A stretch of 64,000 bases of DNA from Paractinoplanes abujensis (GTDB taxonomy: Bacteria; Actinomycetota; Actinomycetes; Mycobacteriales; Micromonosporaceae). Location: contig NZ_JACHMF010000001.1 of assembly GCF_014204895.1 (NCBI RefSeq), positions 2,666,001 through 2,730,000 on the forward strand, given 5' to 3'. The notes beneath the pieces were generated by a model. The model searched no databases, had not been told where the DNA came from, and saw only the letters and a list, made by a program, of their open reading frames with translations. Shown piece by piece: positions 54,261 to 62,339 of the stretch (within the stretch, counting starts at the first letter, position 1; the number at the start of each line of letters is the position of its first letter). Both the position numbers and the translations under genes were made by a program.

Positions 54261-54283
54261 TACACGACACCCTGTGTCATGTA
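54261..54283. promoter_or_regulatory. Palindromic operator between RidA and WYL-regulator genes
   Basis: TACACGACAC (54261-54270) and GTGTCATGTA (54274-54283) form an inverted repeat matching at 9 of 10 positions. It lies 20 bp upstream of the WYL-regulator start and is its likely target. Confidence 0.65.
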
Positions 54284-54302
54284 TTGCTGTTAGCTTCTGC
54301 GG

Positions 54303-55271
54303 GTGCGCGCCGACCGCCTGGTCTCGCTGGTGTTGCTGCTCCGTCAGCGGGGCCGGCTCTCGGCGGCCGCCCTGGCCCGCGAGCTCGAGGTCTCGACACG
54401 CACGGTGCTGCGCGACATCGAGGCGCTGTCCGCGGCGGGTGTCCCGGTCTACGCCGAACGCGGCCGCAACGGCGGGTTCGCGCTGCTGCCGGGATTCCGC
54501 ACCGAGCTCACCGGGCTCAGCCACGACGAGGCCCTGGCCCTGCTGATCGCCGGGTCGCGGCGCGGCGCGCAGACGTTCGGGCTGGGGTCGGCTCTCGCCT
54601 CGGCCATGCTGAAGGTGGTCGACGCGTTGCCCGACAGCCACCGGGTCGCCGCGGCGGGCGCGACCCAGCGGCTGCTCGTCGACCCGCGGACCGACCTGCT
54701 GTCGCGGCCGCTGGTCACCGAGGAACTGCCCGACGCGGTCGTGGCTGAGCTGCGCATCGCTGTCTTGGCCGGTCACAAGGTGCGCATCCGCTACGCGCCG
54801 GACGGCAAGGCGCCGGCGTGGCGCACCGTCGACCCGATCGGCCTGGTGACCGTGCGCGATCAGGGCTATCTGCTGGCCGCCAGGTCGGGCGAGGACCGCA
54901 CCTACCGGTTGTCACGGGTGCTGGCGGCCGAGGCGCTCGACGAGCCGGCCGAGCGTCCCGACCGGGTCGACCTCGACCGGGCCTGGCGGGACCGCAGCAC
55001 CCGGTTCCGGGCGGGCGACCACCAGGTCACCGTACGGGTGCGGCTCGACCCGGACTCCCGTGAGCAGTTGCTCCGGACCGTGCTGGCCGTCCTGAGCGAG
55101 GACGGGCCCACGCTGGAGGTCACCTTTCAGGACGGGCGCCACGCCGAGTGGGCCCTGTGGCAGCTCTCCCCCGGCGCCGAGGTCCTCGAGCCGCAGTGGC
55201 TCCGCACGGCCCTGCACGACCGCGCTCTCGCGCTGACCGCCCGCTACGGCCGGGATCAGCCGCGCCCCTGA
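54303..55271 (+). CDS. DeoR-type HTH/WYL-domain transcriptional regulator
   Basis: A 322-residue regulator. Residues 5-58 are an HTH_11 winged helix (LVSLVLLLRQRGRLSAAALA; VSTRTVLRDIEALSAAGVPV). Residues 140-225 are a WYL domain (HKVRIRYAPDGKA, WRTVDPIGLVTVRDQGYLLA; YRLSRVLAAE), and the C-terminal WCX extension follows (VRVRLDPDSREQLLRTVLAV). WYL proteins respond to nucleic-acid or nucleotide ligands in several bacteria. It probably represses RidA and itself through the palindrome at 54261-54283. Confidence 0.9.
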   Translation: MRADRLVSLVLLLRQRGRLSAAALARELEVSTRTVLRDIEALSAAGVPVYAERGRNGGFALLPGFRTELTGLSHDEALALLIAGSRRGAQTFGLGSALASAMLKVVDALPDSHRVAAAGATQRLLVDPRTDLLSRPLVTEELPDAVVAELRIAVLAGHKVRIRYAPDGKAPAWRTVDPIGLVTVRDQGYLLAARSGEDRTYRLSRVLAAEALDEPAERPDRVDLDRAWRDRSTRFRAGDHQVTVRVRLDPDSREQLLRTVLAVLSEDGPTLEVTFQDGRHAEWALWQLSPGAEVLEPQWLRTALHDRALALTARYGRDQPRP

Positions 55272-55429
55272 TCGCCGCGGTCATCACAGGTTGAGAGGTG
55301 CGTCTGCCCGCTTCCGGATGACCTGGACCGCCCGACGGGCGCCGGCTCAGCGTCCCCGGCTCGGCCGACGCCGGCACCCGCAAGGGGCGGACGAGGCCTG
55401 ACCCGCACAGCCCGCACCGGACGCCGAAA

Positions 55430-55472
55430 GAGCCGGCTCCGGCGGTGGGGGGGACACCGCCGGAGCCGGCTC
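55430..55472 (-). terminator. Strong hairpin terminator
   Basis: An 18-bp perfect stem (55430-55447 with 55455-55472) and a 7-base loop lie just past the minus-strand stop at 55478. The rest of 55272-55477 shows no gene. Confidence 0.8.
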
Positions 55473-55477
55473 CAGCA

Positions 55478-56155
55478 TCAGCTGCGGGCTTCCCAGACGA
55501 CGTTGAACTTGACGCCGTCGCCCTGGGCCGCGTCGGTCACGGCCGGGTCCAGCAGGTACGTGAACCGGAAGACCCGCCAGCGGTTCGGCGTGACCGTGCC
55601 CCAGTTCGACGGCAGGCCCGTGGCGAACGTCTTGTTGGTGTCGATCAGGGTGTTCATGCCGGTGGCCGCGGTGACGTCGCTGTAGGCGCCGTAGCCGGTG
55701 GGCGTGCAGGAGTTGAGCGGGTCGCTGACCAGGTCGGTGTTGCTGACCTCGATGCGCAGCGTGGTGTTGTTGTCCATCACCGACGTGGTGTCGTTCAGGC
55801 TCACCCACGGGGCGTAGGCGCCGCCCGCGTTCGACTCCTCGGCCCCGGTGAAGTACAGCTTGATCGCCGACGGGGTGAGGGAGCCGGTGTACTGCACGCC
55901 GATGCAGGCGACACCCGCGACGCCGGGGGCGACGTTCGACGCGGTGAACATGGCCGAGTTGGCGTCGTTGTCGGCGATCGACACCGTACCGGCGGCCAGG
56001 GTGTTGCCCGGGTTGCTGGTGACGCCGGTGAAGCCCGCGTACGACGCCTGCCACACCACCGCCGAGGCGGCGATCAGGCCGGCGAAGACGGCCACCCGTC
56101 CCCGACGGCGCCGGTTGTCCGTTTGTTCCGCCGACTTTCGTCCGGTCCAGCCCAC
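55478..56155 (-). CDS. SipW-type signal-peptide protein, TasA/camelysin-like secreted protein
   Basis: A 225-residue secreted protein. The N-terminus (RRRRGRVAVFAGLIAASAVV, then WQASYAGFTGVTSNPGNTLA) is the long SipW-type signal peptide seen on TasA- and camelysin-like proteins. The mature chain is beta-rich (GTVSIADNDANSAMFTASNV; CIGVQYTGSLTPSAIKLYFT) and ends DGVKFNVVWEARS, nearly the same ending as the protein at 59454 (FGFVWEARSL). TasA relatives form surface fibres. The GTG has GAGGAG upstream. A 102-bp gap separates it from the signal-peptidase gene on the same strand. Confidence 0.75.
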   Translation of the reverse strand: MGWTGRKSAEQTDNRRRRGRVAVFAGLIAASAVVWQASYAGFTGVTSNPGNTLAAGTVSIADNDANSAMFTASNVAPGVAGVACIGVQYTGSLTPSAIKLYFTGAEESNAGGAYAPWVSLNDTTSVMDNNTTLRIEVSNTDLVSDPLNSCTPTGYGAYSDVTAATGMNTLIDTNKTFATGLPSNWGTVTPNRWRVFRFTYLLDPAVTDAAQGDGVKFNVVWEARS

Positions 56156-56257
56156 GAGTGCTCCTCAGAGACGTCCTGTCAAGAACGGCTGCGTCCTGCG
56201 GCCGTCGAGGGTCTCTTTCGGTCGCAGAACGGGGAGGCACCAGTAATGGGCCGGTTG

Positions 56258-56863
56258 CTAAACGGTTGCCCGGTAAACCGCCTTGTCCAAGGGCCGCCAG
56301 GAGCGTTGCGGCTGGGGACTGTTCCGCCGGGGCCAGCCGGGTGCGGTGCCGTCGTCGGGGTCGCGGGGCTGCCAGGCGATCAGCGCCACCAGCAGCACGG
56401 CGAACGCCACGACGGGCAGGTAACGGTCCTGCTGCACCCACAGGTAGGGCAGGCCGACCTTCGGGACCCGCATCCGGGCCACCCCGCGCAGCCGCTCGGG
56501 CGGCACGGGCGTGCTGTCGGCGGCCTGGTTGGCGTCGCCCTTGAGGATCAGCCGGCCCTGCTCGTCGTAGCGGACCAGGCGGTGCATCAGCAGGCGCCCG
56601 GGCTCGGCCGGATCCTCGACCAGCACGACCGTTCCGGGCCTGATGCCCGTACGGTCGGCGGCCGCGACGGGGCGGGCGGCCACGACGTCACCGGGCTTGA
56701 TCACCGGCTCCATCGACCCGCTCACGACGACGGTGCTGCGCCAGCCGATCACGATCGGCGCCACCGCCACCAGCAGCATGCCCACCAGGCAGGCGACCAG
56801 GGCGTCGCGCACGTCGAGCAGCAGCTCGAGCACGCGCCGACCGGTGATTTCTCCGCCGAGCAT
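56258..56863 (-). CDS. Signal peptidase I, SipW/ER type
   Basis: A 201-residue membrane peptidase of the Ser/His (archaeal/ER) kind rather than Ser/Lys LepB. A first membrane helix (ALVACLVGMLLVAVAPIVIG) precedes catalytic Ser50 (VVSGSMEPVIKPGD), His94 (LLMHRLVRYD) and the GDANQAAD acidic motif (Asp110). A second helix (LPVVAFAVLLVALIAWQP) lies near the C-terminus. In Firmicutes SipW processes TasA-like fibre proteins, and the TasA-like neighbours make the same role likely here. It is divergent from the anchored protein at 56949. Confidence 0.88.
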   Translation of the reverse strand: MLGGEITGRRVLELLLDVRDALVACLVGMLLVAVAPIVIGWRSTVVVSGSMEPVIKPGDVVAARPVAAADRTGIRPGTVVLVEDPAEPGRLLMHRLVRYDEQGRLILKGDANQAADSTPVPPERLRGVARMRVPKVGLPYLWVQQDRYLPVVAFAVLLVALIAWQPRDPDDGTAPGWPRRNSPQPQRSWRPLDKAVYRATV

Positions 56864-56948
56864 CACCTGTCCCGATCGGCGTGTTCCCCGGACTGCTGAG
56901 CCCGTACGACTCCTCAAGCGCGAGTTCGCCCGGCCGATAGCCCCTCTC

Positions 56949-57896
56949 GTGGTAGTCGCCGCGCGCTTCTCGTCCGCTGCGCTCGTCACCGCCGCCGCGG
57001 CCGGGGTCCTCGTGCTCGGGTCGCTGGGCGGGCGGGACGGCGGCGCGCCCGAGCTCGCCCGGATCTCGCTGGCCGCGGGCGACGGCGCGCTGTTCTCGGC
57101 CCGGCAGCTGGTGCCCGGGCACGAGGTCAGCAACTGTGTGCGGATCACCCACGCCGGCCGGGAGGTGCGCCTGCAGGCGGCCGACCTGAGCGGGCCGCTC
57201 GTGGCCGGCCTGCGGATGCGGGTCGAGCTGGGCACGGGCGGCACGCTGGGTGACTGCTCGGGCTTCACCGGCGCGACCGTCTACGAGGGGCCGCTGACCG
57301 GCCTGGCCGTCGCCGGTGGCGTGGCCACGGGGTGGACGCCGGCCACCACGGAGTCCCGCACCTACCGGCTGACCGTGGACGTCGCCGGCGACGACACCCT
57401 CCAGCACACGTCCGGCGGGGCGACGTTGCGGTGGCTGCTGAACCCGGGCGCGGGTGCCACGCCGAGGACCCCGACCGGCCCTGCGCCCACCAGCCCCGGA
57501 CCCACGAGCAGCGTCACGCCCCCGCGGGGTGCCCCCGTGGCCGGGCAGCCGGCCGTGACCCCCTCGATCGGCGTCCCGCCCGTGACCCCGGTCGGCCCGG
57601 CCCGGTCCGGGACCCCCGCGCCCGGGGTCGCCGCGGAGCCGGGCGGCGAGGCCGGTCGCAGCCCGTGGAGCGAGTCGCTGGGCGCCGTCGTCCGGGGCGC
57701 CTGGCAGCTGCTCGACGCCACCGCGCGCCATCCCTGGCACCTGCTGTTCTCGCTGGCCGCGATGTGGCTGCTGCTGTTCGCCGTGGACCGCTCGGACCGG
57801 CGCGACCCCAAGCTGGCCCTGGCCCCCGTGCTGCGCGAGCCGTACCTGGAATTCACCGACAACAACGAGGTCGACCGTGGCGAACCGAAAGACTAG
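56949..57896 (+). CDS. Secreted/anchored protein with C-terminal membrane helix, SipW cluster
   Basis: About 315 residues. The N-terminus is a long hydrophobic signal (VVVAARFSSAALVTAAAAGV, then LVLGSLGG). The mature domain is beta-rich with GDGALFSARQLVPGHEVSNC, resembling the TasA-like neighbours. A Pro/Thr/Gly-rich linker and one C-terminal membrane helix (HLLFSLAAMWLLLFAVDRSD) follow, so it is probably a wall-spanning anchored protein. The GTG at 56949 is a choice of convenience; no ribosome site supports it. The 3' end overlaps the diguanylate cyclase gene by 20 bp, so the plus-strand genes form one operon. Confidence 0.6.
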   Translation: MVVAARFSSAALVTAAAAGVLVLGSLGGRDGGAPELARISLAAGDGALFSARQLVPGHEVSNCVRITHAGREVRLQAADLSGPLVAGLRMRVELGTGGTLGDCSGFTGATVYEGPLTGLAVAGGVATGWTPATTESRTYRLTVDVAGDDTLQHTSGGATLRWLLNPGAGATPRTPTGPAPTSPGPTSSVTPPRGAPVAGQPAVTPSIGVPPVTPVGPARSGTPAPGVAAEPGGEAGRSPWSESLGAVVRGAWQLLDATARHPWHLLFSLAAMWLLLFAVDRSDRRDPKLALAPVLREPYLEFTDNNEVDRGEPKD

Positions 57897-59457
57897 ACCG
57901 GTCAAGCCGGGTGAGCTGGTGCCGGTGGCCGACCGGATCCAGTGGATGCTGGGCTGGCGGGCCGTCCTGGCCGTCGCGGTGCTGGCCACCTGGTGGTGGA
58001 GCGACGCCCCGGCGGGCACGGGGAGCACGTGGGCCGGTCTGGCGCTGGCCTGGCCGGCCGGGACGGCGCTGTCGATGCTCGCGCCGCGGGCGGGCCGGCG
58101 GATCGCCCGCGCCGCGCTGACCCTGTCCCTGCTGGGCGACGGTGTGCTGCTGGCCCTGGCGAAGTGGGCGCTGGGCGACCAGCAGCACGTCGTCGAGTTC
58201 CTGATCGTGCTGCACGCCGTGGCGGTCACGCTGCTGGCGTCGTTCCGCACCGGCGTACGGCTGGCGGTCTGGCACTGTTTCGTCGCTGTGCTCGTCATCG
58301 ACGCCGTGATGCTCGAGATGCTGCCCGGCACCCCGTCGCCGACCCCGTGGGCGTTCTTCGGCGTGCTGTGGGCCGCCGTGGCCAGCACGGCCGGGTTCGC
58401 CGCGATGAACGAGCGCGAGTTGCGGCGGCGGCGCCACGACAGTGAGCAGCTGCGGCAGTTCGGCTTGCGCACCTCCACCGCCCCCGACGCCGTCACGGTC
58501 GCCGCCGCTCTGGCCGAGTTCGCGTACGAGGAAATGCCCGCCCGTAAAGCCGTGGTGCTGGCCCACGTGCAGCCGCCCACCGCAGGCGAGGGTGGCCACA
58601 CCATCGGCGCGTACGTGGAGATGACCCGGACGACCCGGCTCGGCGCGCTCGGTGCGGACAGCGAACCGGGGCCGCGCTCGGTGATCCGGCAGGCCATGGC
58701 GTCGGGGCCGCTGCTGCTGCGCCGGCTCGACCCCGACGCGGATGCGTGGCTGGCCGCGATGCTGCCGGATGCGCGCAACGTCGCGGTGCTGCCGTTCACC
58801 ATCGACAAGGTGGCCGGCGCGCTGGTCGTCGAGGTGCGCAAGGACCGCCTCGAGCGCCGGGTGCTGGAGACAGCCCTGCAGGCCACTTTGCACGCCTCGG
58901 TGGCGCTGGACCGGATCGTGCTGACCGAACACATCCGGGCCACCGCGGACACCGACGGCCTGACCCGGGTGGCCAACCGTAAACGCTTCGACGAGGCGTT
59001 CGCGGCCGAGCTGCGGCACGCCGCCGCGGGCGGGACCGACCTGGCCCTGGCGCTGGTCGACATCGACCACTTCAAACGGCTCAACGACACGTACGGGCAC
59101 TTGACCGGCGACGAGGTGCTGCGCCTGGTGGCCGCCGCGGTCACGGGCGCGATCGGCGAGAACGACCTGGTGGCCCGGTACGGCGGCGAGGAGTTCGCCG
59201 TGGTCATGCCGGGCCGCGACGCCGTCTCCGCCCTGAGCGCGGCCGAGCGGATCCGGCTGGCCATCGGCGCGGTGGACACGGTGACCGCCGTGACGGCCAG
59301 CGTGGGCGTGGCGTCGTGCCCGGCACACGGCACCGACGCGGCGACCCTGATCGCGTCGGCCGACGCCGCCCTCTACGAGTCGAAGCGGGCCGGCCGCAAC
59401 CGGGTCGCCTTCGCCGCGTCCGGGCCGGTCGACCGGCCGGCCGAGGTGGCGCGGTGA
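57877..59457 (+). CDS. Membrane diguanylate cyclase without I-site
   Basis: A 526-residue protein. Residues 25-180 carry about five to six membrane helices (RAVLAVAVLATWWW; FLIVLHAVAVTLLASFRTGV). A GAF-like region (about 200-345) follows, then a GGDEF domain (350-520) with active site GGEEF at 436-440. The position of the inhibitory RxxD motif reads GEND (427-430), so product feedback is probably absent. It should make c-di-GMP in response to a membrane or cytosolic signal. It sits inside the SipW/TasA-like cluster, and its stop overlaps the next start as GTGA, tying c-di-GMP to the secreted proteins. Confidence 0.85.
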   Translation: MANRKTRPVKPGELVPVADRIQWMLGWRAVLAVAVLATWWWSDAPAGTGSTWAGLALAWPAGTALSMLAPRAGRRIARAALTLSLLGDGVLLALAKWALGDQQHVVEFLIVLHAVAVTLLASFRTGVRLAVWHCFVAVLVIDAVMLEMLPGTPSPTPWAFFGVLWAAVASTAGFAAMNERELRRRRHDSEQLRQFGLRTSTAPDAVTVAAALAEFAYEEMPARKAVVLAHVQPPTAGEGGHTIGAYVEMTRTTRLGALGADSEPGPRSVIRQAMASGPLLLRRLDPDADAWLAAMLPDARNVAVLPFTIDKVAGALVVEVRKDRLERRVLETALQATLHASVALDRIVLTEHIRATADTDGLTRVANRKRFDEAFAAELRHAAAGGTDLALALVDIDHFKRLNDTYGHLTGDEVLRLVAAAVTGAIGENDLVARYGGEEFAVVMPGRDAVSALSAAERIRLAIGAVDTVTAVTASVGVASCPAHGTDAATLIASADAALYESKRAGRNRVAFAASGPVDRPAEVAR

Positions 59458-60020
59458 CCACCCGGCGGCGGCGAAAGCTCGGCGTGGCGGTCCTCGGCGC
59501 GATCACCGCGTCGGCCGTCGTCTGGCAGGCCACGGACGCGGCCCTCAGCAACGACGTCGTGATCCCGGGCAACACGTGGACCAGCGGCGCCGTGACGCTG
59601 ACGGACAACGACGCGGGCCGGGCCCTGTTCGACTCGGCCGACCTGGCCCCCGGTGCCGGCACGCCGCGCTGCATCGAGGTCACCTACACCGGTGACGTGG
59701 CGGCCGAGGTGCGGCTCTCCCTGACCGGCCTGGACGAGCACGGGCAGAACCTGGGCTCCCTGCTGCGGATGCGGATCGACCTCGGCTCGGGCTCGTCGTG
59801 CGCCGCCCCCGGCACGTGGACCACCGTCGGCGACGCCACCCTGCGGACCCTGGCCGGCAACGCGGGCTGGGTCAACGGCCTCGGACCGGGCCGGTGGCAG
59901 CCGACGGGCCGGAGCGCCGCGACCCGCCCCTACCGGTTCACGCCGGTGCTGGCCGACGACGACAGCGCACAGGGCGGCCGGGCCGGCTTCGGCTTCGTCT
60001 GGGAGGCGCGCAGCCTCTGA
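59454..60020 (+). CDS. SipW-type signal-peptide protein, TasA/camelysin-like, second copy
   Basis: A 188-residue secreted protein homologous to the one at 55478. It has a SipW-like signal (RRRRKLGVAVLGAITASAVV, then WQATDAALS), a similar strand order (GAVTLTDNDAGRALFDSADL; CIEVTYTGDVAAEVRLSLTG) and the shared ending GFGFVWEARSL. Presumably it is exported and cut by the SipW-type peptidase to form surface fibres or matrix. The GTG overlaps the diguanylate cyclase stop. Confidence 0.75.
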   Translation: MTTRRRRKLGVAVLGAITASAVVWQATDAALSNDVVIPGNTWTSGAVTLTDNDAGRALFDSADLAPGAGTPRCIEVTYTGDVAAEVRLSLTGLDEHGQNLGSLLRMRIDLGSGSSCAAPGTWTTVGDATLRTLAGNAGWVNGLGPGRWQPTGRSAATRPYRFTPVLADDDSAQGGRAGFGFVWEARSL

Positions 60021-60023
60021 CCC

Positions 60024-60392
60024 TCAAGACGCGGGCCGCAGCCGCAACGTGGAGAGCGCGGCGCTGTCGCTGACCATGTCGGCGACGCCACCGGTGTACT
60101 TGCCGCGGTAGGCCGCGTCGACCTCGCTGCGCGCCGTCTCCCCGACGTCCTCCACCAGCACGTCGGTCACCAGCCCACCGGCCCGCACCCGGGCCCGCCC
60201 GGTCCGCAGCACACCCCCGTACCAGCCGGTCTCCCGCCGGTGCCAGGTCCGCACGAACACCTCCCCGCCCGCGCACACGACCCAGATCGGGGTCCAGCGC
60301 CCCAAGCCGCCGTCACTGCGCCGCACAGCGATCTCAAGCTCCTGGGCACTCCCGATCGCTTTCAGGTCGTCCGTGCTCCACCGCTCGCCCAT
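60024..60392 (-). CDS. DUF2255 family protein
   Basis: A 122-residue protein resembling DUF2255: start MGERWSTDDLKAIGSAQELE, then IWVVCAGGEVFVRTWHRRET and WYGGVLRTGRARVRAGG, with DVLVEDV. The fold is that of small split-barrel proteins related to pyridoxamine-phosphate oxidases and deazaflavin-dependent reductases, but function is unknown. The ATG at 60392 is the first start of the conserved part. It is convergent with the TasA-like gene with 3 bp between stops. Confidence 0.7.
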   Translation of the reverse strand: MGERWSTDDLKAIGSAQELEIAVRRSDGGLGRWTPIWVVCAGGEVFVRTWHRRETGWYGGVLRTGRARVRAGGLVTDVLVEDVGETARSEVDAAYRGKYTGGVADMVSDSAALSTLRLRPAS

Positions 60393-60500
60393 GCCCCCAG
60401 CTTGCCTCGCCGGCGGCTGCAGTGCCGCCACGACTTCGGCGCCGCACCAGGCGTCCAGAACCCGGTCGGGCCCACTCGGTGCAGGTGTCATAGTCGCGCC

Positions 60501-60662
60501 GTGAAGTTTGCGCTCGAGACGTTGCCGGACGCCATCGCCGCCCATGCCGAGACCTGGGCGCGGGCGGCGATGACCTGGCACACCCGGCCGGTCAGCTCCC
60601 ATCACGGTGGCCGTATCCCGCCCGGCGCGATTCAGGCCGGCTGGGGTCCACCCAGCTCGTAG
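60501..60662 (+). CDS. Very small open frame, doubtful
   Basis: A 53-residue frame (MKFALETLPDAIAAHAETWA onward) starting at GTG. Its first 25 residues look protein-like. It overlaps the convergent barstar gene by 31 bp and has no clear ribosome site. It may be a truncated gene or a chance frame. Confidence 0.25.
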   Translation: MKFALETLPDAIAAHAETWARAAMTWHTRPVSSHHGGRIPPGAIQAGWGPPSS

Positions 60663-60937
60663 GTGAAGCGATCCGCCGGTTCACGATGCGCGTCCCGCTC
60701 GGCCACCTGGCGCAGCACCCGATCGACGCGCTCGAAGGCGAACGCCCCCATGGCCGCCCGGCTGGCCGCGGCCGCCGTCCAGACCAGATGCACCGGCCTC
60801 GGCACGTCGGTGGTCAGCCGATCCCACAACGCGTCCAGGTTCTTGCCGTAGTAGGGCCCGAAGTCGAGCAGCGCGGCCAGCTGCCGGTGCACGTCGGCCT
60901 CGCTCGCGATCCGGTCGCCGTCCATCTCCACCCGCAT
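60632..60937 (-). CDS. Barstar-family ribonuclease inhibitor-like protein
   Basis: A 101-residue protein with the barstar fold signature: MRVEMDGDRIASEADVHRQL, DFGPYYGKNLDALWDRLTTD, and the C-terminal helix RVDRVLRQVAERD. Barstar binds and blocks barnase-type RNases in the cytosol. No barnase-like gene is in the window, so the partner is elsewhere or the protein has drifted. The start lies 18 bp from the divergent hypothetical gene. Confidence 0.8.
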   Translation of the reverse strand: MRVEMDGDRIASEADVHRQLAALLDFGPYYGKNLDALWDRLTTDVPRPVHLVWTAAAASRAAMGAFAFERVDRVLRQVAERDAHREPADRFTYELGGPQPA

Positions 60938-60955
60938 GCCCGGCACTATAGGCAG

Positions 60956-61300
60956 ATGATTCGCGTCGATCAGGTGCACGTGCACGACGGGACGTCGGTG
61001 GCCCTGCTGGCGGGCGGCCGGACAGTGGTGCGGCTGCACGACCGGGAGGACGCCGAGGAAGTGTTCAACGGCGACGGCACCCTGGCGCACGGTGCCGTCA
61101 GCTCGTGGACCCTGCTCGGTGACGTGCTGACCTTCGAGTACAACCGGCGGGCGGCCGAGGCACTGGGTTTTCCCCGCGTGCACGAACTGCGCCTGGCGCT
61201 CGGCCCGCAGGACGTGAGCCGCGTGCGGGACACGCTGCTGGAGATTCTGAACGGCACCTGCTGCCGCGTCGAGACACCGGACGGCATCGTCACGGCTTGA
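60956..61300 (+). CDS. Hypothetical protein divergent from barstar gene
   Basis: A 114-residue soluble protein (MIRVDQVHVHDGTSVALLAG; DAEEVFNGDGTLAHGAVSSW). The sequence is alpha/beta and protein-like but no family is recognised. Its start is 18 bp from the barstar start, and its 3' end overlaps the convergent hydrolase gene by 11 bp. An immunity-type partner role next to barstar is possible but unsupported. Confidence 0.5.
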   Translation: MIRVDQVHVHDGTSVALLAGGRTVVRLHDREDAEEVFNGDGTLAHGAVSSWTLLGDVLTFEYNRRAAEALGFPRVHELRLALGPQDVSRVRDTLLEILNGTCCRVETPDGIVTA

Positions 61301-62147
61301 CCAGGATCAGGTCGGCCAGTTCCTCGGGCAGGCCCGGCGAGAAGCAGACGTGGCCCATTCCGGGCACGACGTGCAGGTCGGCCTGCGGGATGGCGGCGGC
61401 CAGGGCCTCGCCGTGGGCCGGGGCGTAGATCGGGTCCGCGTCGCCGGAGACGATCCTCGCCGGGGCCGTGATCGTGGACAGGGGCACGAGCCGGTCGGGG
61501 GTCAGCCACGTGCCGGCCCGCTGGTGGTGACCGGCCGCTTCGGGGTCGACGACCCGGGCCCAGCAGCGTTCGAGCATGGCCCGGGTGGCCGCCTCGTCCA
61601 GCGGGCGCTTGTCGCCGTTCATCACCCGGAACAGGGCGACGTCGGTCTCCACCCCGGGCGGGCTGTCCGCCGTCTCGTCCAGGTAGCGCAGGAACGCGGG
61701 GGCGGGCGGCGGCAACGGGGTCGGGGACGGCTCGCCGCGCCAGAGCGGCCCGGGGTCGTAGTCCATCGGCGTGCTCGTGATCAGTGTCAGCGACCGGACG
61801 CGGGCCGGCGCGTGCACGCCCAGCCACTGCGCGACCATGCCGCCCATCGAGAACCCGGCGATGTGGGCTGTGTCCAGCCCGTACGCGTCCAGCACGGCCA
61901 GCGCGTCCGCGGCCAGGCCGGCCAGCCCGTACGGGGATCGGTCGTAGTCGACGAGGCTGGAGCGCCCGGTGTCGCGGGAGTCGTAGCGGATCACCTGCAC
62001 GCCCCGGCCGACGAGCCGCTCGATCAGCGCGTCGGGGCAGGTCAGGCTCTGCGCGGACGCCCCCATGAGCAGCAGGACGGCGGGCCGGTCGGGGTCGCCG
62101 GTCCGCTCGGTCCACAGGCGCAGCGGGCCGGCCGTGACGAAGGTCAT
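61290..62147 (-). CDS. Alpha/beta hydrolase
   Basis: A 285-residue hydrolase similar to TAP/3-oxoadipate enol-lactonase-like proteins. The oxyanion strand is LLLMGASAQS, the nucleophile elbow is GFSMGG (Ser about 99), the acid residue is in SGDADPIYA and the catalytic His in PGMGHVCFSPG. It is cytosolic, with no signal peptide. The substrate is unknown. It is divergent from the alpha-oxoamine synthase gene. Confidence 0.85.
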   Translation of the reverse strand: MTFVTAGPLRLWTERTGDPDRPAVLLLMGASAQSLTCPDALIERLVGRGVQVIRYDSRDTGRSSLVDYDRSPYGLAGLAADALAVLDAYGLDTAHIAGFSMGGMVAQWLGVHAPARVRSLTLITSTPMDYDPGPLWRGEPSPTPLPPPAPAFLRYLDETADSPPGVETDVALFRVMNGDKRPLDEAATRAMLERCWARVVDPEAAGHHQRAGTWLTPDRLVPLSTITAPARIVSGDADPIYAPAHGEALAAAIPQADLHVVPGMGHVCFSPGLPEELADLILVKP

Positions 62148-62262
62148 GACCGCCGACCGTAGTCGATGCGCGGACCGGCGGCACCCGGTTAACGAGCGAA
62201 GATCCGTACGCCCGCAAAGCCGGTCCCCACCCTGCAGAAGATCGAACGGCTGGCGGGAATGC

Positions 62263-62288
62263 GATCGATCTGACTATTCAGATTGATC
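62263..62288. promoter_or_regulatory. Inverted repeat upstream of the biosynthetic operon
   Basis: GATCGATCTGA (62263-62273) pairs with TCAGATTGATC (62278-62288) at 10 of 11 positions with a 4-base spacer. It lies 51 bp before the alpha-oxoamine synthase start and may be an operator or a leader hairpin. Confidence 0.5.
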
Positions 62289-62339
62289 GACGATCTCCCG
62301 GGTACGGCCACGTTGATCACGTAAGGAAAGAGGTGCCCC

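Noticed and set aside
56688..59333. Long antisense frame across the SipW cluster
   Set aside because: It is Ser/Arg/Ala-rich without motifs and runs opposite to a diguanylate cyclase with an intact GGEEF site.
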